DNA of 64,000 nt, taken from CAWCWK01 sp963842125 (GTDB lineage Bacteria; Pseudomonadota; Alphaproteobacteria; Rhizobiales; CAWCWK01). Below the pieces are notes generated by a model. That model made no database searches. It was not told where the DNA came from and worked only from the letters and a program-made list of their open reading frames with translations. The translations under genes and the position numbers were made by a program. Location: assembly GCA_963842125.1 (NCBI GenBank), contig CAWJFE010000005.1, positions 1,984,001 through 2,048,000 on the forward strand, in the 5' to 3' direction. The number at the start of each line of letters is the position of its first letter. Position 1 is the first letter of the stretch. Shown in pieces: positions 9,118 to 17,373 of the stretch.

Positions 9118-11403
9118 TCATCCGCCGCCGGGCGTTTCGGCCGGGATCGGTAGCGTGCCCAGGGCGGCCGCGCGGGGCTGGATCGTCCAGTCGATGCGCT
9201 CGATCCAAGCGTTGGCCGGAAGGCTCCGGCGTAGCCGACCGCGCGTGGGGGCGGCGGCGTCTAGCATGTCGTCTAGAAAGTCGCCGATCGGGCCTTCGAT
9301 GGTCGAAGCCTCGGCCAGACCGCGGGTCGGCGCACCGCCGCAGGTCTCGATGCGACCGACGAGATTGACCTGATCGGCGTTGTCGCGCGCTTCGGTCACA
9401 AGAACGAGTGCCGTCTCGACGCCTGCGCTAGGGCGCTCGCCGCCGCAGTCCGAGCAGAGAGTCAGCGGCGCGGGAAGGAGCGGCACGGCGTCGGCGCGCC
9501 CCGGGATCCGCAGATGGTCGGCCCAGACGCAGCCCTCGGCATCGATGTAGATATGGTTGACATCGTAGGCCTGCCCGCCCGTCGTGCTCACGCTTGGCAC
9601 GACCATGTCGCACTGCTTGAGCGCTTCGCCGGCCTGGAGGGCGCGGGGCTCGGCGTAGCGATCGGCTGCGAGGAGCGCGTCGCATTCGGCCGTGGGATCG
9701 AGAGATGCCTCAGGCGCCAGACCGCCAGGATCTCCGCTCACGAGCATCGTCTCGACGGTGATAGGGTTGCGGCGCAGGCCTCGCTCTCGAGCGACCGCCT
9801 CCGCGACGCCCAACCACCGCCGCGCGGCCGCAAGACGGCGAAGAAGAACGGCGAGGTCCACCCCGTCGGACGGCGCCCAGGAAAGGCCTGCCGGCTGGCC
9901 GCCAACCCAGACCGTCTCTCCGACATAAAGGCGTCCGTTCCTGACGCCGATATCGAGATCGGGCGCGGCCGCGGCGAATGCAAAGGACGAACCGAGCTGC
10001 TCGTCGCTAGCGAGCACGGCTCGAAGTTCCGTCAAAAGGGGGTCGTTGTCGATAGCGCTCTCGTCCATCTCGGACGGCGCGTCGCCGGTCAGATCTAGTG
10101 GCACCGCCAATCCGGTCGTTTGCGGCGCCGGCTCCGAGACGACGCGGGCGAAGGTGGCCGACCTGATCTGTCCCATCGCCGCGCAGAGCGTCTCACCGGC
10201 TGCGACACAATCCGGTCCGACCGCTTCCAGCCGCGCGCTGAGCGCCGAGAGTTCCGTGATCTGCGCCAGAGGAGCGCCCGGCGCATCGGGAGCGGCCGGG
10301 TCGTCGTAGAGCGCCAGCACCGTCCCGACCTGTAGGCCCTGCACGAGCCCAGCCTGCAAACTCCCACTGGCGATCCGATACTGGCGCGCGCTGCCGGCGC
10401 CTGAACCGCCGAGCACTGGCGCGTCGCGCAGATCGCCTTCCCAATAGGGCGTCTGCCGCGCGGCGCCGGCGGGCAGCTGCGCCGCATTCATGTCCGCGAG
10501 GACGGCTTGGAAGAGGCGGTGATAGCTGATGTCGTCGGCATCGCGCAGGCGCTCGGCGAGCGTCGCGGTGAAGAAGCCGTACCAGGCACTCTCGGCAGAC
10601 TTCGTGCCGTCATGAGCGCTTGAAATGCCAGCGACCTGCGCGAAATCGATCTCCCGCGCGAGTTCGGACGATTGCGCGGCGTAGAAAGCCATCAGGCCGC
10701 CCCGATCGCTCGCGGCGACTTCGGATATCCGAGGTTCACTGACGGCCTCACCGGCCAGACCGGGCTCCGGACGCGAAGGTTTGCCGGATGCGAAAGGATG
10801 GGGGAAGAGCGCGATCGGATCGACCCGCCGCGCCCGCACCGCCGTGCCAGCCGCTCGGACCGCCGTGCCGGAATGGCAGGCATCGACGATCAGCCAGACG
10901 TCAGCGCCCCGATCGCGGATCGCATCGATGGCGCGGCCGATTTCGTCATCCGTGATCGCGTTGGGAATCGTCCGCTCGCCAGGCGCTGCGCGCCGCGTGT
11001 CGGAGGGGAGAAGGACTTCGTCATAGCCATCGGGCTCGTCGCCGTCGGTATCGGGCTGCTGGGTGCCGTGGCCGGAGATGTGGACGATGGCGAGATCGCC
11101 CGGCCCGCTATCCTCGGCCAGCGCCGCAAGCGCGGCGAGAATGTTCATGCGGGTGGGCGCGATGGCTCCAGCCGCTCCTGCCGTCAGGTCGGTAATGATC
11201 CTAAGGTCGGTGATGCCGCGCTCGCTCAAGGCGTCCCGCATAAGGGCGACATCATTGGCCGGTCCGGCGAGGTCGGCGATCGCGCCGTCATCCTCGTAGT
11301 CGCCGATGCCGACGAGAAGGGCACGCGTCTCCGCCAGCGCTGGCGCAGCCGCTAGACCGCAGGCGGCCAGGCAAACGGTAGACGCCAAAACGAACGCACG
11401 CAT
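9118..11403 (-). CDS. Exported caspase-fold (peptidase C14) protease
   Basis: First gene of the operon, 761 residues. A signal peptide (VLASTVCLAACGLAAAPALA) leads straight into a caspase p20-like domain starting ALLVGIGDYED. The catalytic His112 is in IVHISGHGTQQ and Cys176 in LIVDACHSGT, the His/Cys dyad of metacaspase/orthocaspase-type C14 enzymes. The region from about residue 340 to 761 has no domain I recognise; it contains several cysteines (EALKQCDMVV, LTLCSDCGG) that could form disulfides after export. Bacterial caspase homologues of this type usually cut after Arg or Lys (family knowledge). The ATG at 11403 has GAGGAGGGG 6 nt upstream. It heads a five-gene cotranscribed set, so its promoter must lie in the 343-bp gap to its right. 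Confidence 0.9.
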   Translation of the reverse strand: MRAFVLASTVCLAACGLAAAPALAETRALLVGIGDYEDDGAIADLAGPANDVALMRDALSERGITDLRIITDLTAGAAGAIAPTRMNILAALAALAEDSGPGDLAIVHISGHGTQQPDTDGDEPDGYDEVLLPSDTRRAAPGERTIPNAITDDEIGRAIDAIRDRGADVWLIVDACHSGTAVRAAGTAVRARRVDPIALFPHPFASGKPSRPEPGLAGEAVSEPRISEVAASDRGGLMAFYAAQSSELAREIDFAQVAGISSAHDGTKSAESAWYGFFTATLAERLRDADDISYHRLFQAVLADMNAAQLPAGAARQTPYWEGDLRDAPVLGGSGAGSARQYRIASGSLQAGLVQGLQVGTVLALYDDPAAPDAPGAPLAQITELSALSARLEAVGPDCVAAGETLCAAMGQIRSATFARVVSEPAPQTTGLAVPLDLTGDAPSEMDESAIDNDPLLTELRAVLASDEQLGSSFAFAAAAPDLDIGVRNGRLYVGETVWVGGQPAGLSWAPSDGVDLAVLLRRLAAARRWLGVAEAVARERGLRRNPITVETMLVSGDPGGLAPEASLDPTAECDALLAADRYAEPRALQAGEALKQCDMVVPSVSTTGGQAYDVNHIYIDAEGCVWADHLRIPGRADAVPLLPAPLTLCSDCGGERPSAGVETALVLVTEARDNADQVNLVGRIETCGGAPTRGLAEASTIEGPIGDFLDDMLDAAAPTRGRLRRSLPANAWIERIDWTIQPRAAALGTLPIPAETPGGG

Positions 11404-11746
11404 TTCGCCCCTCCTCGTGGCATCGACGCAGAACTGAATGCAATCTCCGGCGGTATTCGCCGCTCGCTGCAAAGTTCGCCTCAAGTCTTCTACGGATCTC
11501 GGCGGCTCCGATTAAGGAGACTCACCGGCCGTTTTGCCATCCAATAAGCCAAACATAAACTGAACCCGACGTGAAGAGGCCGTTCACCTCGCGCACTGGA
11601 CCGCATCGACCGAAAGCACCGCGCCGGCTAGACTTCACCCCGCCAGACAGGCTCTATAGCGACGACTGTTAGTGGGGGCGTTAGCCCACATCAGGCGGAA
11701 TCGACGTCACGACACGTGCGGCTGACGTCTCAGGGAGAGTGAACCG
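11404..11746. promoter_or_regulatory. Divergent promoter region, protease operon versus cupin gene
   Basis: A 343-bp non-coding gap between two divergently transcribed units, and the only place where the promoter of the five-gene protease operon can lie. The stretch around 11530-11565 is the most AT-rich part. I see no convincing -35/-10 pair or palindrome in either direction. Confidence 0.5.
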
Positions 11747-12307
11747 ATGTCCGTGTCGACCGAAGAATACAACTCGCGTCCGAAGGACATGCTGCCCAAC
11801 AGCCGATTCCCGCTTCTCGTTCATAGGGGCGCCGTGCCGGGCGGTGGCGCGGAGGCGGTCCGGGCGCTCTTTCGCAAGCATGGTTGGCTGAACAACTGGG
11901 ACTATCCCGGCATCTACACCTACGGCCATTTCCACTCGACGACACATGAATGCCTCGGCTGCGCGGCGGGCTGGATGGAGCTCGAGCTCTTCGGGCGGGG
12001 CGGAACGCGGGTCCGTCTCGAGACCGGCGATGTGGTCGTCATGCCGGCCGGCGTCTCCCACGCCATGGTCGGCCATTCGGACGATATCCTCATGGTCGGC
12101 GGCTACCCCGAGGGTCGCGATTGGGACAACATCCAGGAAGAGCACATCACCGAAGAGGTCCGCCGCGCGGCCGCCAAACGCATCATGATGCTGCCCATTC
12201 CGACCCGCGACCCGGTCTCCGGAGAGGCGATGGACCGCTGGATCGACGCGCCCTCGTCCGTCGAGGCCGACCTCAACGACTTTCGCGACGGTCTCGACCC
12301 GGTCTGA
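11747..12307 (+). CDS. Cupin-domain protein
   Basis: A 186-residue single-cupin protein without a signal peptide. The first metal-binding cupin motif is TYGHFHSTTHECLG (three His and a Glu) and the second is VVVMPAGVSHAMVG, giving a plausible divalent-metal site at residues about 60-120. The overall layout resembles the Bacillus YjlB group of cupins, whose reaction is unknown. GGGAGAG lies 7 nt before the ATG. It ends 3 nt before the convergent BKACE gene. It may be an isomerase or dioxygenase acting on the same small molecules as the neighbouring catabolic operon, but it is on the opposite strand and no direct link is visible. Confidence 0.75.
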   Translation: MSVSTEEYNSRPKDMLPNSRFPLLVHRGAVPGGGAEAVRALFRKHGWLNNWDYPGIYTYGHFHSTTHECLGCAAGWMELELFGRGGTRVRLETGDVVVMPAGVSHAMVGHSDDILMVGGYPEGRDWDNIQEEHITEEVRRAAAKRIMMLPIPTRDPVSGEAMDRWIDAPSSVEADLNDFRDGLDPV

Positions 12308-12310
12308 CGG

Positions 12311-13099
12311 TCAGCGTAGCCGGTCGAGTTCGGCGCGCACCTCCGCCACGCGTTCGGCGTTCGACGAGGCTACGGCACCGGACGCCATCAGCCAGTTGTT
12401 CTCGAAGCCCACCCGGACCTTGCCTCCAAGGCTGGCCGCGTGGACGAGGCAGGCGGTCTCGTCGGGACCGAAGGCACAGACCGCCCAGTCGGCGTCGCCG
12501 AGACCGACTTTGCCGGCGGCGGCGAGGAACGGGGCGAGGTCGTCCGGCGTGGAGCGTCGATCGGCGGCGTAGCGGCCGAGGACATAGAGCACTTGTAGCT
12601 CCGTGCTCGGTCGATCCGCGAACTCCATCGCGCGGGCGAAGCGCGAGATGTCCTCCGGCGAGTAGAAGATGTGCTGCACCGCGATCGCCTCGGCGGCGCA
12701 GTCGCTATAGAACGCGCGCGCCCGGCCGGCCTCCGTCTTGGAGGCATCCTCCGGCCACATCTCGCGAAAGGCGACAGAGACCGCGCGCGGCCGAACGGCT
12801 TCGACCAAGGCACGCTGCTCGGCCGGCGTATAGCGTCCCACCGCCTCGGTGGTGATCTGCACGGCGAAGCCCGGCCGGACCGCCTCGCATTCGGTAAGAA
12901 GGTCGCGGTAGAGACCGGCGTCCAGGACGTGTCGGCCCTCGCCGTCGCGCACATGGGCGTGGAGGCCATCGGCGCCTGCGTCGGCGCAAGCGCGCGCGGT
13001 CTCCACGACCTCGCCGACAGTGATTGGCAGCGCCGGGTGGTCGGCCTTCGTCAGTCGCGCTCCGTTTGGCGCGACCATGAGATGCGGCAGTCGCGGCAT
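12311..13099 (-). CDS. Beta-keto acid cleavage enzyme (BKACE, DUF849 family)
   Basis: A 262-residue TIM-barrel enzyme of the BKACE family, which condenses a beta-keto acid with acetyl-CoA to give acetoacetate and a new acyl-CoA. The zinc site is visible: His47 and His49 in GLHAHVRD and Glu233 in VRVGFENNWLM, matching the His-His-Glu set of the founding 3-keto-5-aminohexanoate cleavage enzyme. The N-terminus is slightly shorter than usual. The ATG lies 4 nt after the stop of the aminotransferase gene, so the two are translationally linked. Its substrate specificity cannot be read off; the aminotransferase context suggests the keto acid comes from an amino compound. Confidence 0.85.
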   Translation of the reverse strand: MPRLPHLMVAPNGARLTKADHPALPITVGEVVETARACADAGADGLHAHVRDGEGRHVLDAGLYRDLLTECEAVRPGFAVQITTEAVGRYTPAEQRALVEAVRPRAVSVAFREMWPEDASKTEAGRARAFYSDCAAEAIAVQHIFYSPEDISRFARAMEFADRPSTELQVLYVLGRYAADRRSTPDDLAPFLAAAGKVGLGDADWAVCAFGPDETACLVHAASLGGKVRVGFENNWLMASGAVASSNAERVAEVRAELDRLR

Positions 13100-13103
13100 C
13101 CGG

Positions 13104-14462
13104 TCAGGCCGCCCGGCCCCGTGCCGCTCCGAGGCGCCCGGTGACGGTATCGATCGCGGCGGCGAGCGGGCCGACGATCTCCTCGATCTGGTCCTCGTGC
13201 ATGATGAAGGGTGGCGCGAGGAGGACGTGATCGCCCGATCGCCCATCGACCGTGCCGCCCATCGGGTAGCAGATGAGGCCGCTCTCGAAGGCCGTGCGCT
13301 TGAGGGCCGCTGCGACGCCATGCGCCGCATCGAACGGGGTCTTGCTCGCCCGGTCCGCGACGATCTCCACGCCCCGGAAGAGCCCCCGTCCGCGAATGTC
13401 GCCGACATGGGGGTGGTCGCCGAGGCGATCGCGCAGGGCCTCGTCCAGCCGATCGCCGAGCGAAGCCGCTCGCGCGACGAGATCGCGGTCGATTAGCGCG
13501 CGCACCACGGAGAGCGCACCGGCGCAGGCGGCCGGGTGGCCGATATAGGTGTGGCCGTGCTGGAAGAGGCCGGAGCCGTTCTCGATCGCGGCGTAGATCG
13601 TGTCGGTGCAGAGCGTGGCGCCGACGGGCTGGTAGCCGGCGCCGAGCCCCTTGGCGATGGCGAGGATGTCGGGCGCGACCCCGTCCGCCTCGCAGGCAAA
13701 GAGATGGCCCGTCCGGCCCATGCCGCACATCACCTCGTCGAGGACGAGGAGGACGCCGTGCCGGTCGCAGATCTCGCGGATGCGCTTGAAGTAGCCGGGC
13801 ACGGCCGGCACGGCGCCAAGCGTCGCGCCGACGACGGGCTCGGCGACGAAGGCCATGACGGTCTCGGGGCCGAGCCGTTCGATCTCGGCCTCCAACTCGT
13901 CGGCCACACGTAGGCCGTAGGCCTCGGCGCTCTCATCCTCCGTCTGCCCGCGGTAGGCGTAGCAGGGCGCAATATGGGTCGTCTCGACGAGGAGGGGGGC
14001 AAAAGGCGCGCGGCGCCACGCATTGCCGCCCGCCGCCAGCGCGCCGAGCGTATTGCCGTGATAGGACTGCCTGCGCGCGATGACGTGCCGGCGCTGCGGC
14101 TCACCGGTCTCGACATAGTACTGCCGGGCGAGCTTCAGCGCCGCCTCCATCGCCTCCGAACCGCCGGAGACGAAATAGACACGGTCGAGTCGCCCGGGCG
14201 CGTGTTCGATCAGGAGATCGGCCAAGGCCTCGGCGGGCTCCGACGTGAAGAAGCCGGTATGGGCGAAGGCCACGCGGTCGAGCTGCGCCTTGATCGCATC
14301 GGTCACCTCGGCATCGCCATGCCCGAGGCAGGAGACGGCGGCACCGCCCGAGCCGTCGAAATAGCGCTGCCCCTCGGTGTCGAAGAGGTAGCAGCCCTCC
14401 CCGCGCGCGACGGTGGGCAGCTTCGCCTTGGTATGGCGGGGAAAGACGTGAGATCCGTCCAT
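13104..14462 (-). CDS. Class III (omega-type) PLP aminotransferase
   Basis: A 452-residue fold-type I aminotransferase of class III, the group acting on omega- or beta-amino groups (beta-alanine, GABA, ornithine-like substrates). The PLP-binding Lys271 is in ILAIAKGLGAGYQP and the pyridine-nitrogen Asp242 in VLLVLDEVMCG; the phosphate-binding region YFVSGGSEAMEAA is also present. It sits between the TRAP permease gene (20 nt) and BKACE (4 nt). In that setting it probably turns the imported amino acid into the keto acid that BKACE then cleaves (inference). Start ATG 14462, with GGAG about 10 nt upstream. Confidence 0.88.
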   Translation of the reverse strand: MDGSHVFPRHTKAKLPTVARGEGCYLFDTEGQRYFDGSGGAAVSCLGHGDAEVTDAIKAQLDRVAFAHTGFFTSEPAEALADLLIEHAPGRLDRVYFVSGGSEAMEAALKLARQYYVETGEPQRRHVIARRQSYHGNTLGALAAGGNAWRRAPFAPLLVETTHIAPCYAYRGQTEDESAEAYGLRVADELEAEIERLGPETVMAFVAEPVVGATLGAVPAVPGYFKRIREICDRHGVLLVLDEVMCGMGRTGHLFACEADGVAPDILAIAKGLGAGYQPVGATLCTDTIYAAIENGSGLFQHGHTYIGHPAACAGALSVVRALIDRDLVARAASLGDRLDEALRDRLGDHPHVGDIRGRGLFRGVEIVADRASKTPFDAAHGVAAALKRTAFESGLICYPMGGTVDGRSGDHVLLAPPFIMHEDQIEEIVGPLAAAIDTVTGRLGAARGRAA

Positions 14463-14482
14463 GCTCGGCGCTCCGGCAGGTG

Positions 14483-17299
14483 TCAGGCGGGAACCGGCTC
14501 GGCCTCGCGGCGAGGCGCCGGCGGCGCGGACGCCGCCCGACCGCGCTGCAGCCAGACGATGAGTGCGAGCAAGGCCAGCGCCGGGATGAACATCCAGTAT
14601 TTGGACGGCTGCGCCGTCGGCTGGAGGACGTTCACGATCTCCTGGTCCCAGTCGAGGCCAGCCTCCTCGGCCGCGGAGCCGAAGGCCACGTCGTCGATGA
14701 CCACGCGGTCGCCGTCCTCGACGATGGTGATGCCGGCGGCTTCCAACCGCTCCGCGCCTGACGCGCCCTCCAAGATGGGCACGAGCGCCACGAAGGAGAC
14801 CGGATCGCCCAGCGCATCGAGACCGTCTACGCGGATGCGCAGATCATCTCCCAGCGGCGTCGCTTCGGCCGCCTCGGCCAGTGCGGCGGGTTCGCGGTCG
14901 AGATAGGGCGGTGAGATCATGTCCATCCAGAAGCCGGGCCGGAAGAGCGTGAAGGCGATGAGAAGGAGCGCCACGCTCTCCCAGATCCGGTTGCGGGTGA
15001 GGAACCAGCCTTGCGTCGCCGCCGCGAAGAGCAGCATCGCCACCGTTGCGACGATGAAGACGAAAATCCCTTGCGCCCAGGTGACGCCGATGAGCAGCAA
15101 CTCCGTGTTGAAGATGAAGAGGAAGGGCAGCGCCGCCGTGCGCAGCGAATAGAAGAAGGCGACGACGCCCGTCTTGATCGGATCGCCGCCCGACACGGCT
15201 GCCGCCGCGAAGGACGCGAGGCCCACAGGCGGCGTAACGTCCGCCATGATGCCGAAGTAGAAGACGAAGAGATGGACCGCGATCAGCGGCACGATCAGAC
15301 CGTTCTGCTGTCCGAGCGCCACGATGACGGGCGCGAGGAGCGCCGAGACGACAATGTAGTTCGCCGTCGTCGGAAGGCCCATGCCGAGGATGAGCGAGAG
15401 CACCGCGGTGAGGAAGAGGATGGCGAGGATGTTGCCGCCCGACAGCACTTCCACCACGTCGGCCAGCGCCGAGCCGACGCCCGTCTGGCTGACAGCACCG
15501 ACGATGATACCGGCGGCGGCGGTCGCGATGCCGATGCCGATCATGTTGCGCGCACCGGCCACCAGCCCCTCGATGAGATCGAGGAAGCCCGCGTAGAAGG
15601 CGGCACCGAGCGTGCCTGTCTTGCGGAAGAGGGCAAGAAGCGGGCGTTGGGTGAGAAGGATGAAGATCATGAAGGCCGACGCCCAGAAGGCCGACAGGCC
15701 GGGCGACAACCGGTCGACCATCAGCGCCCAGATCAGCACTATGACGGGGAGGAGGAAGTGGAGGCCGGACTTCACCGTCGGCCCCGGCAGCGGCAACGCG
15801 ACGATCTCGTCGTCCGCCCCCATGTCCGGCGCCTCGTGGCGCGCGGCGACGGCGACGAGGCCGATATAGACCGCGACAAGGCATCCAAAGACGACCCAGA
15901 ACGCGGCGTCGCCGAACATCGGGCGGATCCAGCCCATGCCGTAATAGACCGCGAAGGAGAGCGCGCAGAGCGCCGCGATGCCGAAAGCCAGGCCGACCAG
16001 CCACTGTAGCCAGGGCCCCGGCTCATAGGCGCGCGGCAGACCCTCGAGGCCGGCCTTCGAGGCTTCCAGATGCACGATGTAGACAAGCGCGATGTAGGAG
16101 ATGACGGCCGGCAGGAAGGCGTGGCGCACGACGTCGAAATAGGAGATGCCGACATATTCGACCATCAGGAAGGCAGCGGCGCCCATGACGGGCGGCATGA
16201 TCTGGCCGTTGACCGAGGAGGCCACCTCGACGGCGCCGGCCTTCTCGGCGGAGAAGCCGACCTTCTTCATCAGCGGAATGGTGAAGGTACCGGTCGTGAC
16301 GACGTTGGCGATCGACGATCCTGAGATGAGACCCGTCATGGCCGAGGAGATGACGGCGGCCTTGGCGGGCCCGCCGCGCATGTGGCCCATCAGAGAGAAG
16401 GCGACGTTGATGAAGTAGGCGCCGGCGCCGGCCTTGTCCAAGAGCGAGCCGAAAAGGACGAAGAGGAAGACGAAGGAGGTCGACACGCCAAGCGCGATGC
16501 CGAAGACGCCCTCGGTCGTGATCCACTGGTGGTTGATGACCTCGGAGAGCGAATTGCCCTTATGGGCGATGATGGACGGCATGTAGGCGCCGAGGAACGT
16601 GTAGACGAGGAAGACCGTCGCGACGAGCATCAGCGCGGGGCCGAGCGAGCGGCGGGCGGCCTCGAGCAGCACCATCAGGCCGATGGTGCCGACCATGAAG
16701 TCGAGCTGGTTGGGCGCACCGACGCGCCCCGAGATCGCTTCGTAGTTGAGGAAGAGGTAGAGCGCGCAGACGGTGCCGACGGCCGCGAGGAACCAGTCCT
16801 GCAGCGGCACCCGGTCGTTATAGGACGGCAGCACCACGCAGACGACCATGACGATGGTGATGAGCGGCACGTACCAGATCGGCAGCACGCCCGTCGCGCC
16901 CGTCATGAAGAGGATGCCGAGAACGATCGGCACGGCGACGCCGAGGACGACCTGGAACTTGGTTCGCTCCGGCGGGAAGGCGAGATAGGCGAGGAAGACC
17001 GCGAAGGCGAGGTGGATCGAGCGCGCTTCGGTATCGTTGAAGACGCCGAAGCGGAAGGTGAAGGGGAAGGGCGAGGCGAACCAGAGCTGGAAGAGCGACC
17101 AGACGAGCGCCGTGCCCGCAATCAGATAGGCGACCGTGCGGCCCGGAGAGCGCCCGCCGGTGTCCGACGAGGCGACGAGGCTGTCGAGGTCCTCGCCCTT
17201 GTTGGTCGCGGAGCGGACATCGACCTCGTCGATGCGGCGCGGCTCGACATCGTCGAGGCTCGTGCCGGGAACATGCTCGTGTTCGGGCCTATCGGTCAT
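14483..17299 (-). CDS. TRAP transporter fused permease (small plus large subunit)
   Basis: A 938-residue inner-membrane protein in which the small (DctQ-like) and large (DctM-like) TRAP subunits are fused, the form that pairs with TAXI-type binding proteins. Many hydrophobic helices span about residues 55-790; conserved DctM-like stretches include GLISGSSIANVVTTGTF and LGMGLPTTANYIVVSALL. The C-terminal 150 residues include a soluble segment before a last helix and an Arg/Pro-rich tail. It imports organic acids by coupling to an ion gradient. The binding-protein gene precedes it by 74 nt with a stem-loop between. The fused length is at the long end for the family because of the C-terminal soluble stretch. 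Confidence 0.92.
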   Translation of the reverse strand: MTDRPEHEHVPGTSLDDVEPRRIDEVDVRSATNKGEDLDSLVASSDTGGRSPGRTVAYLIAGTALVWSLFQLWFASPFPFTFRFGVFNDTEARSIHLAFAVFLAYLAFPPERTKFQVVLGVAVPIVLGILFMTGATGVLPIWYVPLITIVMVVCVVLPSYNDRVPLQDWFLAAVGTVCALYLFLNYEAISGRVGAPNQLDFMVGTIGLMVLLEAARRSLGPALMLVATVFLVYTFLGAYMPSIIAHKGNSLSEVINHQWITTEGVFGIALGVSTSFVFLFVLFGSLLDKAGAGAYFINVAFSLMGHMRGGPAKAAVISSAMTGLISGSSIANVVTTGTFTIPLMKKVGFSAEKAGAVEVASSVNGQIMPPVMGAAAFLMVEYVGISYFDVVRHAFLPAVISYIALVYIVHLEASKAGLEGLPRAYEPGPWLQWLVGLAFGIAALCALSFAVYYGMGWIRPMFGDAAFWVVFGCLVAVYIGLVAVAARHEAPDMGADDEIVALPLPGPTVKSGLHFLLPVIVLIWALMVDRLSPGLSAFWASAFMIFILLTQRPLLALFRKTGTLGAAFYAGFLDLIEGLVAGARNMIGIGIATAAAGIIVGAVSQTGVGSALADVVEVLSGGNILAILFLTAVLSLILGMGLPTTANYIVVSALLAPVIVALGQQNGLIVPLIAVHLFVFYFGIMADVTPPVGLASFAAAAVSGGDPIKTGVVAFFYSLRTAALPFLFIFNTELLLIGVTWAQGIFVFIVATVAMLLFAAATQGWFLTRNRIWESVALLLIAFTLFRPGFWMDMISPPYLDREPAALAEAAEATPLGDDLRIRVDGLDALGDPVSFVALVPILEGASGAERLEAAGITIVEDGDRVVIDDVAFGSAAEEAGLDWDQEIVNVLQPTAQPSKYWMFIPALALLALIVWLQRGRAASAPPAPRREAEPVPA

Positions 17300-17331
17300 G
17301 GCCGTACTCCGCTGCGCTTTCGAGAAAAAGA

Positions 17332-17359
17332 GGCCCGAACCGGAGGTCCGGTCCGGGCC
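17332..17359 (-). terminator. Stem-loop with T-run between TAXI and TRAP genes
   Basis: On the minus strand the arms GGCCCG and ACCGGA pair with TCCGGT and CGGGCC (one A/C mismatch), followed by CTCTTTTT. It sits 14 nt after the TAXI stop. It looks like a partial terminator or mRNA-stabilising hairpin that would lower permease relative to binding-protein expression. Confidence 0.75.
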
Positions 17360-17373
17360 CTGTCGGCTGGCTG

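Noticed and set aside
1592..11403. Calling the protease operon an anti-phage defence system
   Set aside because: All five products carry export signals and no phage-sensing or nucleic-acid domain is visible, so defence against intracellular phage is not supported.
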